Assembly: GCA_000745135.1 (NCBI GenBank)
Contig: JQNH01000001.1
Span: forward strand, 3,705,501 to 3,769,500
Reading direction: 5' to 3'
Source of the DNA: Rhizobiales bacterium YIM 77505
GTDB lineage: Bacteria; Pseudomonadota; Alphaproteobacteria; Rhizobiales; Beijerinckiaceae
Length of the DNA: 64,000 bases
A program made the translations under genes and the position numbers. Of the stretch, positions 55,928 through 63,607 are shown piece by piece. Under the pieces are notes generated by a model. That model was not told the DNA's origin. It saw only the letters and a list, made by a program, of their open reading frames with translations, and did not search any database. Position 1 is the stretch's first letter, and the number at the start of each line of letters is the position of its first letter.

Positions 55928-56670
55928 GGCGTCTGGCTCGGTTGCAGGCTCATGGGCGCCGCCTGCGAGGCGACCGCCGGCGTCGTGCCCGTCGGGGCCT
56001 CGGATTGCATCGGGTTCTGCTCCACCGGGTGGAAGACGGATCGCACCCGGCCGACGAAGGAAATCACCTTGCCATTGTCGCTGAGATCGAGGGCATCGGC
56101 CTCGATGCGGGCTTGCGGCAGCGTCACCACGACCGGCTCGCGCGAGACGACCGTGCCTGCCTTGAAATCGACGGACGCGGATTTCAGCCGGGCCTCCTGG
56201 CCGTTGTCGGTGCGCACCCACACGTTCTCTGTCAACTCAAGGTGCTCCTTCTGGCTGTCGAAGACGCCGAAGGACGCCTCGAAATGGGCCTGCGTCCCTG
56301 AATCGTCGAGGGCGATCCGACCCCTCATCTCCTTGAGTTCGACGATGGTCGGTTTGCGCACATCCTGGAAGGCGGCCGTCGCGGTGACTTCATAGCCCCG
56401 GTTGTCCTTGCGATAGCCTGTCAGGCGCGGCCGGTCCATTTGGATCTTGGTACCCGAGAGTCTCACCGGGCCGATGTCGATTGCCGCCATCCGCCCAAAG
56501 GGATCGAAGATGGCCACGAGCGCCACCAAGCCGATCGCCACTGCCGCCCCGAACGGGATCGCGCGCCGCAGGAACCGGACATAGCGCGAATGCCGGCGCG
56601 CCGCGGCATAGGCCCGCGCCTCGCGCCTCCTTCCTGAGCGCCGCGGCTCGCTTGTGACGGCTCCGTCCAC
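55924..56670 (-). CDS. lptC: LPS export protein LptC
   Basis: 248 residues, bitopic. GTG start, basic N-terminus, one membrane segment (37-55) and a periplasmic LptC jellyroll (LSGTKIQMDRPRLTGYRKDN, YEVTATAAFQD). Hands LPS from LptB2FG to LptA. Overlaps lptA by 4 bases. Confidence 0.92.
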   Translation of the reverse strand: MDGAVTSEPRRSGRRREARAYAAARRHSRYVRFLRRAIPFGAAVAIGLVALVAIFDPFGRMAAIDIGPVRLSGTKIQMDRPRLTGYRKDNRGYEVTATAAFQDVRKPTIVELKEMRGRIALDDSGTQAHFEASFGVFDSQKEHLELTENVWVRTDNGQEARLKSASVDFKAGTVVSREPVVVTLPQARIEADALDLSDNGKVISFVGRVRSVFHPVEQNPMQSEAPTGTTPAVASQAAPMSLQPSQTP

Positions 56671-56804
56671 GCCCTGTGCCCCTTTGCCCGTGCCCCTTGC
56701 ACGACCGGTGCCGGATCGAGGTGGCGAAGTTGTGACACCGCCCGACCCGTCCTACGTGCGGCAATTTAAGAGAGTTTCAACTCTGACGCGAATCGACGTC
56801 GTGC

Positions 56805-57419
56805 TCAGCTATGGGCGAAGATGTCGGCATCTGCCCAGCCGAGAAGATCGAGCTGCGCCCTCGTCGGCAGGAACGCAAAGCAGCTCTCCGCCAGCTGCAG
56901 CCGCTCCTCCCGTTCGAGCATCCGGTCGAGGCGCTCCTTGAGGGCATGTAGATGGAGCACATCCGAAGCGGCATATTCGAGCTGCGCGGGCGTGAGGAGG
57001 TCGGCTCCCCAATCCGAGGATTGCTGCTGTTTGGAGAGGTCGACGCCAAGGAGCTCCTTCACCAGGTCCTTCAGCCCGTGCCGATCCGTATAGGTGCGGG
57101 CGAGCTTGGAGGCGATCTTCGTGCAATACACCGGGCCCGGCATGAGGCCGAAGGCTCTGAACAGCACCGCAAGATCGAAACGCGCGTAATGAAAGATCTT
57201 CAAGGTGGAGGGATCGGCGAGGATCCGGCTCAGGACCTCTGGCGGTCCGGCGTCCCGAAGGATCTGGACCACGTCCGCTGTGCCATCCCCCTTGGAAATC
57301 TGCACCACGCAGAGCCGGTCCCGGTGCGGGTTGAGTCCCAGCGTCTCGGTGTCGACCGCGATGATCGCGCCTGCGGCGTAATCCGCCGGCAGGTCGCCGC
57401 GGTGATAGCGGATCGTCAT
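56805..57419 (-). CDS. rnd: Ribonuclease D-type 3'-5' exonuclease, short form
   Basis: 204 residues, exonuclease domain only (E. coli RNase D has additional HRDC domains). DEDD residues are visible: AVDTETLGL (Asp23, Glu25), FHYARFDLAVL and YAASDVLHLHAL. Probably trims tRNA and other RNA 3' ends. Located upstream of lptC, as in many Hyphomicrobiales. Confidence 0.93.
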   Translation of the reverse strand: MTIRYHRGDLPADYAAGAIIAVDTETLGLNPHRDRLCVVQISKGDGTADVVQILRDAGPPEVLSRILADPSTLKIFHYARFDLAVLFRAFGLMPGPVYCTKIASKLARTYTDRHGLKDLVKELLGVDLSKQQQSSDWGADLLTPAQLEYAASDVLHLHALKERLDRMLEREERLQLAESCFAFLPTRAQLDLLGWADADIFAHS

Positions 57420-57581
57420 GGCATCCCGGTGGCCGGGCGGCTCACCCGTCTATTCGGACTCCGCCCTGGCTCGGCCGCTCTAGCAGCGGCGCCCGTCCGT
57501 CGCAAGGCCGCGTCCTGCGGACGGAAAACCCCCTGCGCTTCGGGCAGGGGGCATCCGTCATGGCGGGGGTTCGAGGGATGC

Positions 57582-57974
57582 TTATTCGCACACCTGCACG
57601 CGGCGCACCACGATCTCGCCCCAGCGGTTCACGCGCTCGCGGGTGACCCAGTAGCAGTCGACCGGGGCTTCATAGGCCGGATAAGCCGGATAGGCATAGG
57701 CCGGACGGCTCGCCGTCGCGGCGATGGCGCCGAGCGCCAGGCCCGTGGCGACGCCGGCCGCCACCGCGCCGCCGCGGTGGCGTCGATAGGGCCGATAGCC
57801 ATAAGCCGGATAGCCGCGGTAAGCGCGATAGCCGGGATTGTAGTACCGCCAGGTACCGGTGCTGGCACCAGCCTCCGCGGGTGTGGCCGACACGACCGCA
57901 GCGCCGCCAAGCAGAACAAGGCCCGTGGCGCCCGCCAGCAAAAGGCTCCTGGTCTTATGAGCAAGATCTCGCAT
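57582..57974 (-). CDS. Small secreted glycine-zipper protein
   Basis: 130 residues, unknown function. Signal peptide about 1-35 (VSATPAEA). Then YRPYRR, a glycine-zipper-like stretch (GGAVAAGVATGLALGAIAA), Tyr/Pro-rich YPAYPAYEAP and a C-terminus with Cys, Trp-Gly and a final Cys-Glu. GGGAG lies 6 bases before the ATG at 57974. The tail is clearly related in layout to the protein at 35233; such proteins may sit in or on the outer membrane. Confidence 0.75.
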   Translation of the reverse strand: MRDLAHKTRSLLLAGATGLVLLGGAAVVSATPAEAGASTGTWRYYNPGYRAYRGYPAYGYRPYRRHRGGAVAAGVATGLALGAIAATASRPAYAYPAYPAYEAPVDCYWVTRERVNRWGEIVVRRVQVCE

Positions 57975-58089
57975 GAGCATCTCCCAAGAATGAGGCCGAT
58001 CCGCATCGATCATGCGTCTTTTGTCTCATGACCCGACTGAATTGGGCCTGAACGGATCGCGGCAGGACGTGGGCGCCGGCCCGTGAAGC

Positions 58090-58115
58090 GGAACCGCGGC
58101 CTGAAAGACGGCGTT
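58090..58115 (+). promoter_or_regulatory. EcfG-type promoter for the 58153 gene
   Basis: GGAAC (58090-58094), 17 bases, CGTT (58112-58115): consensus EcfG general-stress promoter with allowed spacing. The leader to the ATG at 58153 would be about 30 bases. Confidence 0.7.
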
Positions 58116-58152
58116 GCGTAAGGCAGAGGAAGCCATTCGAAGGAGTGTGATC

Positions 58153-58482
58153 ATGCGCAAGAGCCTGACGGCCCTGTTCGCCGTCGCCGGCCTCATGGCA
58201 GTGCCGACGGTCGCCCCCGCGTCTGACGGCGGCGCCGCGGCTGGCGCCGTGACGGGCGGCGTCATCGGCGGTGTTGTCGGCGGCCCCGTGGGCGCGGCCA
58301 TCGGCGCTGGTGCCGGCGCCATCGTCGGCGGAACCACGACGGGTCCCAATCCGCCCCCGGCGGTCGTTGCCGAGCCGCCCGCGACGGGCACGGTCGTGAT
58401 CGATCGGCCCGCAACCATGCGCGAGCAGACCTGCGTCCAAGACGCCTATGGCAACCGCACCTGCCGCGAAGTGGTGAGGTAA
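58153..58482 (+). CDS. Glycine-zipper outer-membrane-type protein
   Basis: 109 residues. Signal peptide about 1-24. Residues about 27-60 are a long glycine zipper (GAVTGGVIGGVVGG then PVGAAIGAGAGAIVGG), which can form membrane helices or pores. The C-terminus has two Cys (TCVQDAYGNRTC). Ribosome site GAAGGAG. An EcfG promoter upstream suggests a stress-induced envelope protein. Confidence 0.78.
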   Translation: MRKSLTALFAVAGLMAVPTVAPASDGGAAAGAVTGGVIGGVVGGPVGAAIGAGAGAIVGGTTTGPNPPPAVVAEPPATGTVVIDRPATMREQTCVQDAYGNRTCREVVR

Positions 58483-58502
58483 AGAAGCCATCCCGGTTCA
58501 AC

Positions 58503-58540
58503 AAGGTCCGCCCCGCCACGGGCGGACCTTTCTCCTTTTC
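58503..58540 (+). terminator. Terminator after the glycine-zipper gene
   Basis: 11-bp stem AAGGTCCGCCC / GGGCGGACCTT with a 6-base loop (58503-58530), followed by TCTCCTTTT. It lies between this gene and the converging tRNA gene and may serve both. Confidence 0.8.
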
Positions 58541-58547
58541 GGGATGG

Positions 58548-58632
58548 TGGTGCCCAGGAGAGGACTCGAACCTCCACGGCTTGCGCCACTGGTACCTGAA
58601 ACCAGCGCGTCTACCAATTCCGCCACCTGGGC
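58548..58632 (-). tRNA. tRNA-Leu (anticodon CAG)
   Basis: 85 bases including an encoded CCA. Acceptor arm GCCCAGG / CCTGGGC, D-arm with GGTAGACGCG, anticodon stem CTGGT / ACCAG with loop TTCAGGT giving CAG, a long class II variable arm and T-arm GGTTCGAGTCC. Reads CUG codons, a major Leu codon in this GC-rich genome. Confidence 0.96.
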
Positions 58633-58958
58633 CTGCCATCGAGATGGCATGTTCCGTCTAGACGCGCCGGGGCCGCGCGTCAATGAGCCTGCGGCAACGA
58701 TGCAGGAGCAATCCATCCCACGCGCGGGACGTCCTTCGCCCCTCGCGCCGAGGTTCAGGCGAGGCGCACGCACTCTGCGACCTGATGTGAGGCAAGGCCG
58801 GATGCTCCGGCTTCCCGAGCGCGAAGCGCGGATCGCGCTCCCCTTCACAGGGCGCGGAACGTTGATTAAGGAACGCTCCGGCCGAGGTGCCGCGTGGAAG
58901 ACCTCACCTCGGTGTCCCGGCGCGCCGACCGCGGGCGGCGCGCGGTGAGGAGTTCTCG
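58633..58958. other. 326-base intergenic region
   Basis: Holds the tRNA-Leu promoter (minus) and the leader of the NDUFA9-like gene (plus). Two copies of GGAACG occur close together near 58857-58876, with TTAAGG between, but no CGTT at EcfG spacing. No gene seen. Confidence 0.4.
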
Positions 58959-60068
58959 ATGACCGACCCTGATCGCCTGTTCTCGTCCACCATCGTCACG
59001 GTGTTCGGCGGGTCCGGCTTCGTCGGTCGGGCCGTTGTCGCGGCGCTTGCGAAACGCAACTACCGTGTGCGGGTGGCGGTGCGTCGTCCGAACCTCGCCG
59101 GCCATGTCCAGCCCTTCGGCTTTCCGGGGCAAATCGTCCCCGTCCAGGCGAATCTCCGCCACCGCGGCTCGATCGAACGAGCGGTGGCCGACGCGAGCAT
59201 CGTCGTCAACCTTGTCGGCATCTTGAGGCCGAGCGGCAAGCAGACCTTCGAAGCGGTGCATCAGGAAGGCGCCCGCGCCGTGGCGGAGGCCGCGGCTGCG
59301 GTCGGGGCGTCGCTGGTGCACATGTCGGCGCTCGGAGCTGACCTCGCCTCGCCCTCAGCCTACGCCCGCACCAAGGCCGAGGGCGAAGTGGCGGTGCGGG
59401 AAGCGTCGCCTCGCAGTGTCATCGTGCGGCCTTCGGTGGTGTTCGGCCCGGGCGACAGCTTCCTCAACCGCTTTGCGGCGCTCGCGCGGATGCTGCCGGT
59501 GCTGCCGCTCGCCGGTGCTGACACCCGCTTCCAGCCCGTGTTCGTTGGCGATGTGGCCGAAGCGATCGCTCGCGCCGTCGACGGGAGCGTCGCGCCCGGC
59601 ACCTACGAACTCGGAGGACCCGAGATCCTCTCCTTGCGCCAAATCGTCGAATACGTTCTCAAGGTCACCGGTCGGCGGCGTCTCATCCTGCCCTTGCCGC
59701 CGCCCGTGGCGCGGGCGCAGGCGTCCATCACCGAGGTGCTCGACCTTCTCACACTGGGCTTCCTGCCGGAAGAATTCGTGCTGACCCGCGACCAGGTGGT
59801 GCAGCTCGAACGGGACAACATCGTCAGCGCCGAGGCGAGGGGCAGCGGCCGCACGCTCGAAGGGCTGGGCATCCGCCCGACCGCTCTCGAAGCCGTGGCG
59901 CCGAGCTACCTCGTGCGGTTCCGCAAGACGGGCCAGTTCGCGGTCGACCGGGATGCCATTGCCGCCACCGGACGGCCGGATGACCTCGCGCCCTCCTCAG
60001 CCGGTCCCCGGTCCGGCTTCCACCCGGGGCACGCTTCCGGCCCCGCCCTCGACAAGGGCCCGCGCTGA
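58959..60068 (+). CDS. Complex I NDUFA9-like atypical SDR protein
   Basis: 369 residues. Atypical short-chain dehydrogenase: FGGSGFVGRAVVAALAKRNYRVRVAVRRP (NAD(P)-binding), VNLVGILRPSGKQTFEAVHQEGARAVAEAA, YARTKAEGE with the SDR-type Tyr and Lys, and VRPSVVFGPGDSFLNRFA. Homologues are accessory subunits or assembly factors of respiratory complex I in alphaproteobacteria. The 3' end overlaps the opposite-strand CysZ-like gene by 72 bases. Confidence 0.9.
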   Translation: MTDPDRLFSSTIVTVFGGSGFVGRAVVAALAKRNYRVRVAVRRPNLAGHVQPFGFPGQIVPVQANLRHRGSIERAVADASIVVNLVGILRPSGKQTFEAVHQEGARAVAEAAAAVGASLVHMSALGADLASPSAYARTKAEGEVAVREASPRSVIVRPSVVFGPGDSFLNRFAALARMLPVLPLAGADTRFQPVFVGDVAEAIARAVDGSVAPGTYELGGPEILSLRQIVEYVLKVTGRRRLILPLPPPVARAQASITEVLDLLTLGFLPEEFVLTRDQVVQLERDNIVSAEARGSGRTLEGLGIRPTALEAVAPSYLVRFRKTGQFAVDRDAIAATGRPDDLAPSSAGPRSGFHPGHASGPALDKGPR

Positions 60069-60734
60069 CAGACGCTTGTGAAGGTGCACCATGAGGGCAA
60101 CGCCAAAGAGCGGCGTGAGAAGGTTGAGGATCGGCACGAGGACCAGGGCTGCGATCAGCGCGCCCGCCGCTAGGACCGTGGGCCGGTAGCGGGTCCTGAG
60201 GCGCGCCGCCTCGGGGAGGGGACGAAAGCGGCTCGCGGCAAGCTCGAAATACTCGCGGCCCAACAGGTAGGCATTGGCCGCGAAGAAGGCGGCGATGTTG
60301 ACCACCGGCACGAAGAAGAGTGTGAGCGCGACAAGATTGACGACAATCGACAGCCCGGCGAATTGCAAGCCGTAGACGAGCGCCTTGCCGACGGCGAGCG
60401 GCTTGCCCGGTGGATCGTCGGGGAAGTCGGTGCGCTCGACGATCTCCGCCGCGTCGTCCAGGAAATAACCGGCCACCAGCGCCGCGATGGCGGGCAGGAA
60501 ATAGGCGAGGGAGACGAACAGCCCCGCGCCGGCCAGGAAGAAGGCGAAGCCGTCGAGAATGGGATAGTCGGTGCTGAGCGGATGGCTCTCGAGGTAGGCG
60601 CCGATCAGCCGGGTGAGCGCGAACCAGACGAGGGCAAGGAGCGCCACGGTGAGGACCAAGGACTTCCACAGGATGGCCCGGAAGGGACGGGACAGCACCT
60701 GGCGCCAGGCAGCAAAAGCCGCTTTGACGAGCAC
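59997..60734 (-). CDS. EI24/CysZ-like membrane protein
   Basis: About 245 residues, four or more membrane segments (VLTVALLALVWFALTRLIG, LAGAGLFVSLAYFLPAIAAL, VVNLVALTLFFVPVVNIAAFFA, ALIAALVLVPILNLLTPLFG). Motif LLGREYFELAASRF is typical of the family. CysZ moves sulfate in enterobacteria; the rhizobial homologues are uncharacterised. The start is uncertain: GTG at 60734 chosen, GTG at 60842 gives 36 more residues. Converges with the NDUFA9-like gene. Confidence 0.8.
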   Translation of the reverse strand: MLVKAAFAAWRQVLSRPFRAILWKSLVLTVALLALVWFALTRLIGAYLESHPLSTDYPILDGFAFFLAGAGLFVSLAYFLPAIAALVAGYFLDDAAEIVERTDFPDDPPGKPLAVGKALVYGLQFAGLSIVVNLVALTLFFVPVVNIAAFFAANAYLLGREYFELAASRFRPLPEAARLRTRYRPTVLAAGALIAALVLVPILNLLTPLFGVALMVHLHKRLSARALVEGGAGSVPRVEAGPGTG

Positions 60735-60882
60735 GGGCCGCCTCAACGCCCGTCCGCAGCCACGCAAGAAGGCCAAGCCTGCGGAGCACGAAGCCGAAGG
60801 TCGAAGGGCGGAGGAGTCATAGGCGCAATTTAGCTGCGCCACCGGTCCTTACAAGGACTCCCGGCCTCAAAGCCGTCCGTCC

Positions 60883-61875
60883 TCAGAGCATGCTGGGCAA
60901 CACCCGGTCTGGCGGCCGATGGCCGTCCATGAAGGTCTTGATGTTCACGATCACCTTTTCGCCCATGTCGATGCGCCCCTCATGCGTGGCCGAGGCCATG
61001 TGCGGCAGAAGGACGACCTTCCCCTGTCGGGCGAGCTTCAAGAGGCGCGGGTTGACCTGCGGCTCGTGCTCGAAGACGTCGAGGCCGGCGCCTGCGATCT
61101 CCCCGGCCTCGATGAGACGCGCCAGCGCGTTCTCGTCGATGATCTCACCGCGTGCGGTGTTGACGATGATGGCGTCGGGCTTGAGCAGCTTGAGGCGTCG
61201 GGCCGACAGAAGATGGTAGGTGGCCGGCGTATGCGGGCTGTTGACCGAGACGATATCCATCCGCGCCAGCATCTGGTCGAGCGATTCCCAATAGGTGGCC
61301 TCGAGCTCGTCCTCGACGGCCTGGGGAACCCGCCGGCGGTTGTGATAATGGATCGAGAGGCCGAACGCTTTGGCCCGTCGTGCGAGCGCTTGCCCGATAC
61401 GGCCCATGCCCACGATGCCGAGGCGCTTTCCCGTAATGCGGCGACCGAGCATCCAAGTGGGCGACCAGCCGGACCACTTGTCCTCGGGGATGATCCGGAC
61501 CCCTTCCGCGATGCGCCGCGCAACGGCGAGGATAAGGGCCATCGTCATGTCGGCGGTGTCCTCTGTGAGGACGCCAGGCGTGTTCGTGACCGTGATGCCC
61601 CGCGTGAGGGCCGCCTGCACATCGATGTTGTCGACGCCGTTGCCGAAGTTGGCGATGAGCTTCAGGTTCGGACCGGCCTGGGCCAGCACGGCGGCGTCGA
61701 TCTTGTCCGTCACGGTGGGGACGAGCACATCCGCGGCGCGGACCGCCTCGATGAGTTCAGCCTGGGACATGGGGGCGTCATCGAGGTTGAGACGAGCGTC
61801 GAACAGCTCGCGCATGCGCGTCTCGACCACGTCCGGCAGACGGCGCGTGACGACGACGAGCGGTCTTTTCTTCAT
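60883..61875 (-). CDS. D-glycerate dehydrogenase / glyoxylate-hydroxypyruvate reductase
   Basis: 330 residues, D-isomer 2-hydroxyacid dehydrogenase. NAD-binding GIVGMGRIGQALARRAKAFG, catalytic Arg (VNTARGEIID), Glu (FEHEPQ) and His (LLPHMASATHEGR). Reduces hydroxypyruvate/glyoxylate. Start ATG at 61875, the family start. It lies divergently from the SH3 gene, a conserved neighbour in Hyphomicrobiales. Confidence 0.93.
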   Translation of the reverse strand: MKKRPLVVVTRRLPDVVETRMRELFDARLNLDDAPMSQAELIEAVRAADVLVPTVTDKIDAAVLAQAGPNLKLIANFGNGVDNIDVQAALTRGITVTNTPGVLTEDTADMTMALILAVARRIAEGVRIIPEDKWSGWSPTWMLGRRITGKRLGIVGMGRIGQALARRAKAFGLSIHYHNRRRVPQAVEDELEATYWESLDQMLARMDIVSVNSPHTPATYHLLSARRLKLLKPDAIIVNTARGEIIDENALARLIEAGEIAGAGLDVFEHEPQVNPRLLKLARQGKVVLLPHMASATHEGRIDMGEKVIVNIKTFMDGHRPPDRVLPSML

Positions 61876-62046
61876 CGCGACGATCCCGGTCCTCGAGCCT
61901 TTGGCGGCGCTTCGGCGCTTCACGCGCCCTTAACCATGTCTCGGCATGTGAGAAGGCCGAGCCGCCGCGAGGCGGCCCGATTTGCCTCTCTATCAGAGGC
62001 GCGAGAGAAGACAATCGAGCTGGGGCAGCCGCAAGGATCGAAAGGG

Positions 62047-62634
62047 ATGGCGATGAGGCAGGGGAGGCGGAGCGGAAGGCCGATGCGAGTGCGCCGCGTC
62101 ACGGCTGCTTCTCTTCTTTTCCTCATGCTCGCCGCGCCGGCGGGGGCAGCGTTGGCCCAATCGGCCGGCGAGATCGCCATCGGCAAGGTCACGGGCCTGC
62201 CGCTTCCCCGCTATGTCAGCCTCAAGACCGACCGGGTCAATCTGCGGGAAGGGCCTTCGAAGGAGCATCGCACCCTCTGGGTCTTCCGGCGGGCTGGCCT
62301 GCCGGTGGAGATCACCGCCGAGTTCGAGACGTGGCGGCGCATCCGCGATTCGGAGGGCACCGAGGGCTGGGTGCTGCACTCTCTCCTGTCCGGACGGCGT
62401 ACGGGACTCGTCACGCCGGCAAAACAGGGGGATCCGCTCGTTCCGCTCCTCGAGCGCGCGGATGAAAAAGCGGAGGTCGTGGCGCGGCTGCAGCCGGGGG
62501 TCATCGCCAATGTCCGTCAGTGCACGGGCACCTGGTGCCGTGTGATCATCGTGCAGTCCGGCGCCAGCGACCTGTCGGGCTATATCCGCCAGGACCGGCT
62601 CTGGGGCGTCTACCCGAACGAGAAGATCGAGTGA
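62047..62634 (+). CDS. Secreted SH3-domain protein
   Basis: 195 residues. Signal peptide about 1-38 (GAALAQ). Two bacterial SH3-like parts: VNLREGPSKEHRTLWVFRRAGLPVEI plus WRRIRDSEGTEGWVLHSLLSGRR, and a second around VVARLQPGVIANVRQCTGTWCRV. Probably binds the cell wall in the periplasm. Known in many Hyphomicrobiales near irr and fabA. Confidence 0.9.
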   Translation: MAMRQGRRSGRPMRVRRVTAASLLFLMLAAPAGAALAQSAGEIAIGKVTGLPLPRYVSLKTDRVNLREGPSKEHRTLWVFRRAGLPVEITAEFETWRRIRDSEGTEGWVLHSLLSGRRTGLVTPAKQGDPLVPLLERADEKAEVVARLQPGVIANVRQCTGTWCRVIIVQSGASDLSGYIRQDRLWGVYPNEKIE

Positions 62635-62995
62635 GGCCGCCCGCTGGGGCTTTGGGACGTCAGGCTTTCTTGGGTTTGAGGCGGATGATGCCCTCGACGC
62701 CGGCGATCTCGAGGCCGCACCGGACCCGGTCCGGCTCCACCGCAAGCCCCTCCCCAACCCCTCGAATACCCGCTCGGCCATCCTCATGCGCGGGAACGCT
62801 TCCTAGACAGCGCCGTTCCCGCCTATAGAGCCTTGCTCTCGACACCGACAGCACGGCTGGGGCCGGCAGAACCCACCGCCTGCTTGTCCCGTGGGCCAAG
62901 ACGCGCTAGCGCCTTTGTCGATCGTGGCGGCTGTGATACCAGACCTTGGTCGCGGGACACAGGTCCCGCCATGGCAGAAGGGATCCCGGAGCGGC
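62635..62995. other. 361-base region between the SH3 gene and fabA
   Basis: Contains the probable irr relic at its left end (minus strand) and, at 62952-62969, a 7-bp hairpin GCGGGAC / GTCCCGC just upstream of the fabA start. No intact gene fits: the open minus-strand frame to 62899 is not family-like beyond its last ~25 residues. Confidence 0.5.
62660..62737 (-). pseudogene. irr: Probable 3' remnant of the iron regulator gene irr
   Basis: The minus-strand frame ending at 62660 terminates with GLEIAGVEGIIRLKPKKA. From memory this resembles the C-terminus of rhizobial Irr (Fur family), which ends with an E-I-A-hydrophobic-acidic-x-hydrophobic-R-L-K/R pattern. The position, between the SH3 gene and fabA and opposite to fabA, is where irr lies in several Hyphomicrobiales. 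Upstream codons show no Irr HTH or His-rich motif, and the gap is too short for the ~150-residue gene, so the rest is deleted or scrambled. A chance match over ~18 residues cannot be excluded. Confidence 0.4.
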
Positions 62996-63520
62996 ATGGA
63001 CCGGAAGTCGAGCTATTCCTACGAAGAGCTCCTGGCCTGCGGGCGCGGCGAGATGTTCGGACCTGGCAACGCGCAGTTGCCCCTTCCGCCGATGCTGATG
63101 TTCGACCGCATCGTCTCCATCGCTGAGGACGGCGGCGAGCACGGCAAGGGCCATGTGCGCGCCGAGCTCGACGTGCGGCCGGATCTCTGGTTCTTCCCCT
63201 GCCATTTCAAGGGCGATCCGGTGATGCCGGGCTGCCTGGGGATCGATGCGCTGTGGCAGCTCGTGGGTTTCTTCCTGGGCTGGCTCGGACAGCCGGGAAG
63301 GGGTCGCGCCCTGGGCGTCGGAGAGGTGAAGTTCGCCGACCAGGTGCTGCCCACCGTGAAGAAGGTGCTCTACGGGGTCGACCTGAAGCGCGTCTTCAAA
63401 TCGAAGCTGGTGCTTGGTATCGCGGACGGCTGGCTCGAAGCCGACGGTCGGCGCATTTATGACGCCAAGGACCTGCGGGTCGGCCTGTTCAAAGCCGACG
63501 CAGCTCCCATAGGCGGCTGA
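62996..63520 (+). CDS. fabA: 3-hydroxydecanoyl-ACP dehydratase/isomerase
   Basis: 174 residues. Makes trans-2-decenoyl-ACP and isomerises it to cis-3, starting unsaturated fatty-acid synthesis. Active site His70 ([14 protein letters not shown]) and Asp84 (GIDALWQ) with the same numbering as E. coli. GGAG precedes the ATG. Followed by fabB, its obligate partner. Confidence 0.97.
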   Translation: MDRKSSYSYEELLACGRGEMFGPGNAQLPLPPMLMFDRIVSIAEDGGEHGKGHVRAELDVRPDLWFFPCHFKGDPVMPGCLGIDALWQLVGFFLGWLGQPGRGRALGVGEVKFADQVLPTVKKVLYGVDLKRVFKSKLVLGIADGWLEADGRRIYDAKDLRVGLFKADAAPIGG

Positions 63521-63607
63521 CCGGTTCGTCGGGCCCGCTTTTCGCTGCGACGGTTGAGTCTTGCCACAACCCGTCTTACGTGAGGCGCAATACCCGAGGA
63601 ACGTTTC

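Noticed and set aside
62660-62899. 79-codon minus-strand frame as an intact gene
   Set aside because: Only its last ~25 codons look protein-like; the rest is unlike any family and has no ribosome site.
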